A stretch of 64,000 nt of DNA from Thelephora terrestris (Eukaryota > Basidiomycota > Agaricomycetes > Thelephorales > Thelephoraceae). Location of the stretch: positions 248,001 through 312,000 of the forward strand of contig WIUZ02000020.1 of assembly GCA_015956445.1 (NCBI GenBank), in the 5' to 3' direction. The notes under the pieces are model-generated. The model made no database searches. It had not been told where the DNA came from and saw only the letters and a program-made list of their open reading frames with translations. The position numbers and the translations under genes are program-made. Positions within the stretch are counted from its first letter, which is position 1, and each line of letters opens with the position of its first letter. Shown piece by piece: positions 59,454-64,000 of the stretch.

Positions 59454-60951
59454 CTAGAATTGTGACGCGCTGTACAGGTCATCGACATCCAGCCAGTCAA
59501 CACCGCAATCCAGGAGTATTTGCCAGTACGCATTCCTGGAGGAGTTTTGGCATTCGTCAGTCAAATGTTTGACCCAGGGAGGAGGGCTACAACGCACCTT
59601 ATCCACAAAGGGAAGTCGATCGGTTCAGTCACCCTCACTGCGATACCCTGGTTGTGGGCCATTCGAACATACTGTAGAATCTTCTTCCTCGCCAAGTGAG
59701 GTACCACCCATCTTAGCCCGACCAAAGACGAGAAAGATGCGCTGGCCATCGGCGAAAGAGCCGGCGTGTACATTGGGCCGCCATCAAGCTCCTTAAGGGG
59801 CGCATCATAGAACATGTACCGCGTGGGACCCGTAGGATTGAGGATGATCGGGGGTGGGGAGTCTGCTCCAGTGATAATTATCGTGAGCGCTGATTGTCTT
59901 GGCGGTGCTTTAGGGTTTACGGTATCCACGGTTGTGAGCCAGCCTGCTTTTAGGAATGGTTGTAGGGTTGCATCCAGGGCTTCGAGTGTCTGAGAAAATG
60001 GATCGCTAAGAAGTTTGTCAGAACGACAATTCAGGGACGAAACAAGTGCAAGCAGCGATATACATACGGGCCTGGGCCTGGATGCGGAGGTCCGGGGGTC
60101 CTGATGTTCATCACTAATTGTAATGGGAGATACGGAGCGGATTGGAACACTCCACTGGACACTATTCGTAAGAACCGATCAAACGACGACACCGAGAAGG
60201 ACCACGTACGATGTCATTCCCCCGCCAGGCTGCTGGTTTGTGTACTCCAACATGTTTTGCAGCGGCGTGAGATATACTTGATCCAACGTCTGGTCATAAC
60301 TTTCTGGGTTATCTGGGTCTTGGGCTCCAACCTAGGGTTTCGCTGAGCTGTAGGAGCGTGCGGGTGGAGGGGGGTGCAGACTTACGCAGAGCGACCCATC
60401 TTTTTTCAACCACAGATATATTTCTATGCTCGTTGCGCCATACCCCAGGGCGGCTAACAGCGGCGTGTACCGTACGCCGAATGCTGTCATCACACATCAT
60501 GCATTTGTCAGCAATCTGTGAGTGCTGAAGAAGAACAAGCGAGCTCACAATCCCTCCTCGAATGGAATCGTTTTGGAGTGACACCGGCGGTGAACATGAT
60601 TTGAGGCCGCAGTATCCCTCCCATATAAAACATCAGGTTGTTGTTGTTTGAGGATCCTCTTGCGGGAGCGAGCGAGAAAGCGAGCAGAAAGATGAACAGG
60701 CTGGGCACGAAGATGTACACGAAAGTTTTGAACTTGTTCCTCCGAATCTTCTTGAGCCATAGCGACTCCGTGGTGATCATTATCCGTCTTGACCATTTGT
60801 ATACCCTTGCTCTGGCAGCGGACTGGATCGAAGGAGGTTTGCGAAGGGTGAGCGAGTCGGCGACGGCCGTGGTGGAGGTGGTAGATCCGTTCATGTCCGA
60901 CTGGGCTTCCGGGTCCCGTCTGAGACTAGATCGCGTCTGCAGTAGGATCAT
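59454..60951 (-). CDS. Aim6-like PLC-like phosphodiesterase family protein, active site eroded
   Basis: Minus strand. N-terminal cytosolic part (MNGSTTSTTAVADSLTLRKP from 60894, or from ATG 60951), then a membrane segment TFVYIFVPSLFIFLLAFSLA near 60720-60660. Family blocks follow: TPLLAALGYGATSIEIYLWL, DQVYLTPLQNMLEY, GVFQSAPYLPLQLVMNIRTP, RYMFYDAPLKELDGGP, VRVTEPIDFPLWIRCVVALL and the C-terminal LLDCGVDWLDVDDLYSAS, ending at 59454. This is the layout of Aim6 proteins (glycerophosphodiester phosphodiesterase-like fold). Where active members have HSHND, this one reads HSRRD, and the VDIKTDG motif reads MNIRTPG. The exon chain between 59930 and 60560 is partly guessed, and frame changes there may be lesions. 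Inactive paralogue or pseudogene are both possible. Confidence 0.6.
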
Positions 60952-60989
60952 GAGCGAATGGCGGGTGGGGAGAGAGGAAAGGGTGACTG

Positions 60990-62249
60990 GTGATTGTCGG
61001 TGGCAACGAACGGCAGTCGTTGAGAGTCCAGCGGGAGGTTCGGCAATTCCCCACAAACGGATCATACCATTTCCACATCACTCAGTGTCTGATGGACTCC
61101 GAATGGCGAACTGCATTGCCTGACGTTGCCGTCGACCCTGAGGAAATATATACCTGGGATATCCAGCACAACGGCCGACTACAATCACCTATGTAGGCGT
61201 ATGTTCAAGTACCTGCCCCTCCCGTTACTCTTGATTTTACTAACGTTTTTACGCTACAGCATTTCCCAGTAACGATGACGGTCCAGGGACTACGGCTACC
61301 CCATGAGGACAGAGCGCTTGCGGACAAAAGAAGAGTAACTTACTGAGCTTCTTCCGGTCAATATGATTTCCCGGATGGCCTTGTCCCTCACGCGCCTCAT
61401 CAGTCCACACTCGGTCGGGGGCACTGCCAAACCCGAGGCCAAAGTCTCTGGAAATTCCTGAACTCCCGTCCCTGCGACTAGTATGTCGTACGCATACATC
61501 ATGCGCCAACCGGGTGGGTCCTTGGAGGTACTCAACGGATCAATTATTCACGCCTCGTGAACGTTTTCCGCAGATCTTACACGCCATTTCTCTCCAAATA
61601 GATGCACGCAATGGCCTGGACAGGGCCTATCTCATTTGCAGTTCACGCTGCTCTGAACGGGGAGCCAATTAGCACGGCGTATTGTCTGTTACGAGAAATC
61701 CTTCGCGACTCGATTTCAGCAAGACCTTCCGAAACGACCCGCTGCCCTCTTTGACAGCCACACTCCCGACAGTGCATCACAAATCTACCGATTAATGATG
61801 ACAGTCTTGGCAAGCATCCGCCAATGGGAGAACCCCTTCGTTCGCATCAACTGTGTCCTGGCGAATATCCCTTGCCTCCCCCTCTTCTCTTTTCCCAAAC
61901 ACGCCAGCCATGCGTGCCGTTGATGATACAGAACCTTTTTCCAACATGTCGCACTGTGGTCACAGTTGCGCTTCCCCAGTAGCGTCTATACGAGGACTCT
62001 CTGAGCGCGCCAAATCGCAGGCGATCGATTTAATCACAAATTGTGAGGCTCCTTCGTCCCCACACTTGACAAATCTAACGCAGGTGTTTCCCATTCAGCC
62101 GCTGAAGTCGGACATCCATCGGTTATCAGATGTCACACCCGATCTGCTTCCAAATATCGTCTGCAGAGTTTCATCGACACGCCCACGGCTCATCCGATGA
62201 AGTGTTCTGACCCTTAGTTCATGATGACCGTAACCCTAGCCAATCCAGC
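60990..62249. other. Region with possible decayed coding pieces, none identified
   Basis: Minus frame 61535-61296 (YAYDILVAGTGVQEFPETLA) and plus pieces near 61620-61880 (GPISFAVHAALNGEPIS; SASQIYRLMMTVLASIRQWE) read like protein, but they do not join in frame and match no family I know. Probably remains of one or two genes. Confidence 0.35.
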
Positions 62250-62642
62250 TGGCGGTCCTGACGGCACGCACGCACTGTCCAAAATTCGCCTCACGAAACG
62301 CGCAGTATGGGGAGCTTTGCCCATCTATACACAACCCTGGGGCCCCCTCGTGTCCATGTCTTGCTATCATTCGACAACAACCTTTGCAAGTCATTATGTA
62401 AGTGACTATGAAACCCTGACACCACAAGCGCGACAATCTGATTGTGTTCTGGTTTTCAGTGAAGACCTCAACTCTCCGTAACGACATATGCTCAGAGAAT
62501 GGTGCGGTCCGCTCCTTCCAAGGTCTTGGCAACGTTGGAGCATGATGTATCTGCGTTAATCTCCTCTGGAGTGGTCATCCCCAATGCCAAGCTTACGGGG
62601 GATGGTGACGATAAGCTCGTGGGATCAGGCTCTTCCAGATGT

Positions 62643-62675
<33 letters not shown>

Positions 62676-63175
62676 GAGTGTTTGATGTCCTTGCCGCCCT
62701 CGCCACATAATCAACGACCGACACCTCCATTTTTGCTACCCTGCAAACCTTCCCTCTCGTCACAGGGTAAACGAATTTCATCGGACATCAGGTGCGACCG
62801 GGAATTACTCCAATGGACACTTGGCTTCACATCCACTATCCTCTCCGCGAATCGATGATCAGACGGGGGTGATCCCAGCATCTCGGGGTCAGGCCATACC
62901 CCCTCAATGTTATCGAGGTGGAGCGACTGTTTGGCGTCGTTGGGCGCACAAGACATCGGGTTGGACGAGAACTGTTAGCAGCAACGGTCGCAGCAAACGT
63001 GAGAGGAGAGATCCTACTGTTTACACATCGTCCTCTTAGGCTGTTGGCCTTGGTTTTCAAAGGCGTGAGCATTCGTTCTTGTTCTCGCTGAACGACCCTG
63101 ATCCACGACCTTCAGCACCGGAAGCGGCCCTACAACACCCGCTGCGTGTCCGGCTCCCGCTGACTCTTGGAAGGT
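62250..63175 (+). pseudogene. Decayed second copy of BIT61/HbrB
   Basis: Collinear with the functional gene at about 38215-39260, same strand. Matching blocks: 'ctttgcccatct', 'aacccctgggg' as 'aaccctgggg', 'gaagacctcaac', 'ccttccaaggtcttggcaac' for the AVPSKAMATLE region, 'gacgataagct', the exon border before the donor GTGAG, 'cctgatccacgaccttcagc' and 'accggaagcgg'. Introns are retained. Several frame changes and stops are present, for example directly after EDLNS. The Ser-rich part of the N-terminus is missing. Sequence divergence is high, so it is old. Confidence 0.85.
62644..62674 (+). repeat. Poly-G tract of 31 bases
   Basis: Lies exactly where the functional BIT61 gene has GAAGGGGTGAG, the end of the exon coding PYVEG and its splice donor. 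A four-base G run seems to have grown by slippage after the copy died. The length may also be affected by assembly error. Confidence 0.9.
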
Positions 63176-63958
63176 TTACGAGTGGTACAGGGGTTGATCT
63201 ATTGTCCATTGGTGAAAGAGGAGAGCAACATTCAGCAAGTCTACTTGTGAAGCGTAGCGTGTGCGGTCACCAATCCTCGTAACTCTGGACAGTCATATGA
63301 AGATGCACCAGCTAGACAACCACGACGTAAGACAAACATCCGAAACCAGTTAAGGCGATGAGCGCGTATGCAACGAAAGTGTTGACAGACGCCATGTATC
63401 TGCAAAGTCCACAGAACAGAGCAAACCGAAGCATCACCGAAAGGTTTTCGATAATAAGGTGAAAGGCCACATTTGGCAGAGCATCCCCCCAGCCACCGCC
63501 CGCTCTGAATTTGAGGGCGGAGTCCAGCCTATGTAGACGGCCTCCAGGGCGTGTGTCGCCGCATGCCTAAGAACCCTCAAAACTTCAATTCAGAAACCCC
63601 CCTCCGAACCCGAAGCTGGCCCGGAATACTGGTATCCCTCACCGCCCTATATTTGGCTACACTCCTGCAAAAGCTCTCCCGTATAGAGGATCAAACACCA
63701 AATAAACCACCAGAAGAGAGCAGAACCGGTGGGTGAACCCAAGGTGAACCAGAGGGAAAACGTCAAGGGATGTCTAAGCCGTTCGGGCCGAACCGCGGAA
63801 AACCTAGTGGCGACGAAAAAAATCCGGGCCGAAATCCGAGGAGTCTTGGAGGAAACCGATTAACAAGAAACGTGTGGACAGGCAGGCCGCTGTATAGTAC
63901 ATTTACGGTAAGCACGCCAGTTATCGAATGCAGTCTATTTTACCAACAACCCACCGAC
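63176..63958. other. Intergenic region, promoter of the last gene
   Basis: No gene recognised. A short frame (63551-63736) has no features. The last 100 bp before 63959 lead into a good start context. Confidence 0.5.
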
Positions 63959-64000
63959 ATGGCAGCTACTACTGCTCTTCGCGAGGCTCTGAACAAAGGA
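63959..64000 (+). CDS. Start of a gene cut by the window end
   Basis: ATG in a strong context (CCGACATGG) followed by an open frame MAATTALREALNKG to the edge. Too short to identify. Confidence 0.4.
   Translation, partial: MAATTALREALNKG

Overview
The window reads as nuclear DNA of a filamentous basidiomycete, probably an Agaricomycete. Genes are compact and cut by many 50-90 nt GT-AG introns. The lineage markers are several fungal FunK1-type kinases (signature RHDAESFxWCLxxICICM), an agaric-type TKL kinase, a Zn2Cys6 regulator and a PB1/multi-ZZ protein. I saw no tRNA, rRNA, CRISPR or retroelement coding sequence.

Layout. 1-2.8 kb: 3' half of the glycogen debranching enzyme gene (+). 3.7-5.7 kb: Zn2Cys6 regulator (+) with a 13-nt microexon. 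5.7-11.3 kb: no recognisable gene. 11.3-12.15 kb: thymidylate kinase (+), convergent with a large ATP-dependent DNA ligase gene (-, 12.5-17.3 kb). 18.0-22.2 kb: accessory block with a thymidylate-kinase relic, FunK1 copy 1 and dispersed repeat copy A. 22.3-26.5 kb: PB1/ZZ protein (+) and splicing factor PHF5A/Rds3 (-), convergent. 26.7-30.8 kb: FunK1 copies 2 and 3 (-). 31-39.8 kb: conserved block with Ubc6-type E2, dihydrolipoamide dehydrogenase, a stand-alone Bud6/Aip3 N-domain protein and the TORC2 subunit Bit61/HbrB. 40.3-46.7 kb: FunK1 copy 4 (-), split by a 4.2-kb foldback element whose arms are 35-bp minisatellites. 46.8-48.1 kb: repeat copy B, overlapping the 3' end of ABP1. 47.9-51.8 kb: ABP1 (-) and a mitochondrial carrier (+), divergent. 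52.1-54.6 kb: second thymidylate-kinase relic, FunK1 copy 5 and a patchwork of four gene fragments. 54.8-57.2 kb: apparent PAH-TKL kinase fusion (-). 57.3-61 kb: repeat copy C, a small Cys-rich protein and an Aim6-like protein with an eroded active site. 62.2-63.2 kb: decayed second copy of BIT61/HbrB. The first codons of another gene lie at the right edge.

The core genes cover housekeeping (glycogen, dTTP, DNA repair, splicing, ER ubiquitination, pyruvate metabolism, TORC2, actin). Between them lies DNA built by repeated local duplication of gene fragments (thymidylate kinase, ABP1, BIT61, carrier, FunK1). The foldback element, and part of FunK1 copy 4, show strong CpG decay, as expected if repeats are methylated or otherwise CpG-mutated. 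The most unusual items are the foldback element, the thymidylate kinase-FunK1 duplication unit, the 350-bp mosaic, the PAH-kinase fusion, and the loss of the HRD motif in every FunK1 copy here.
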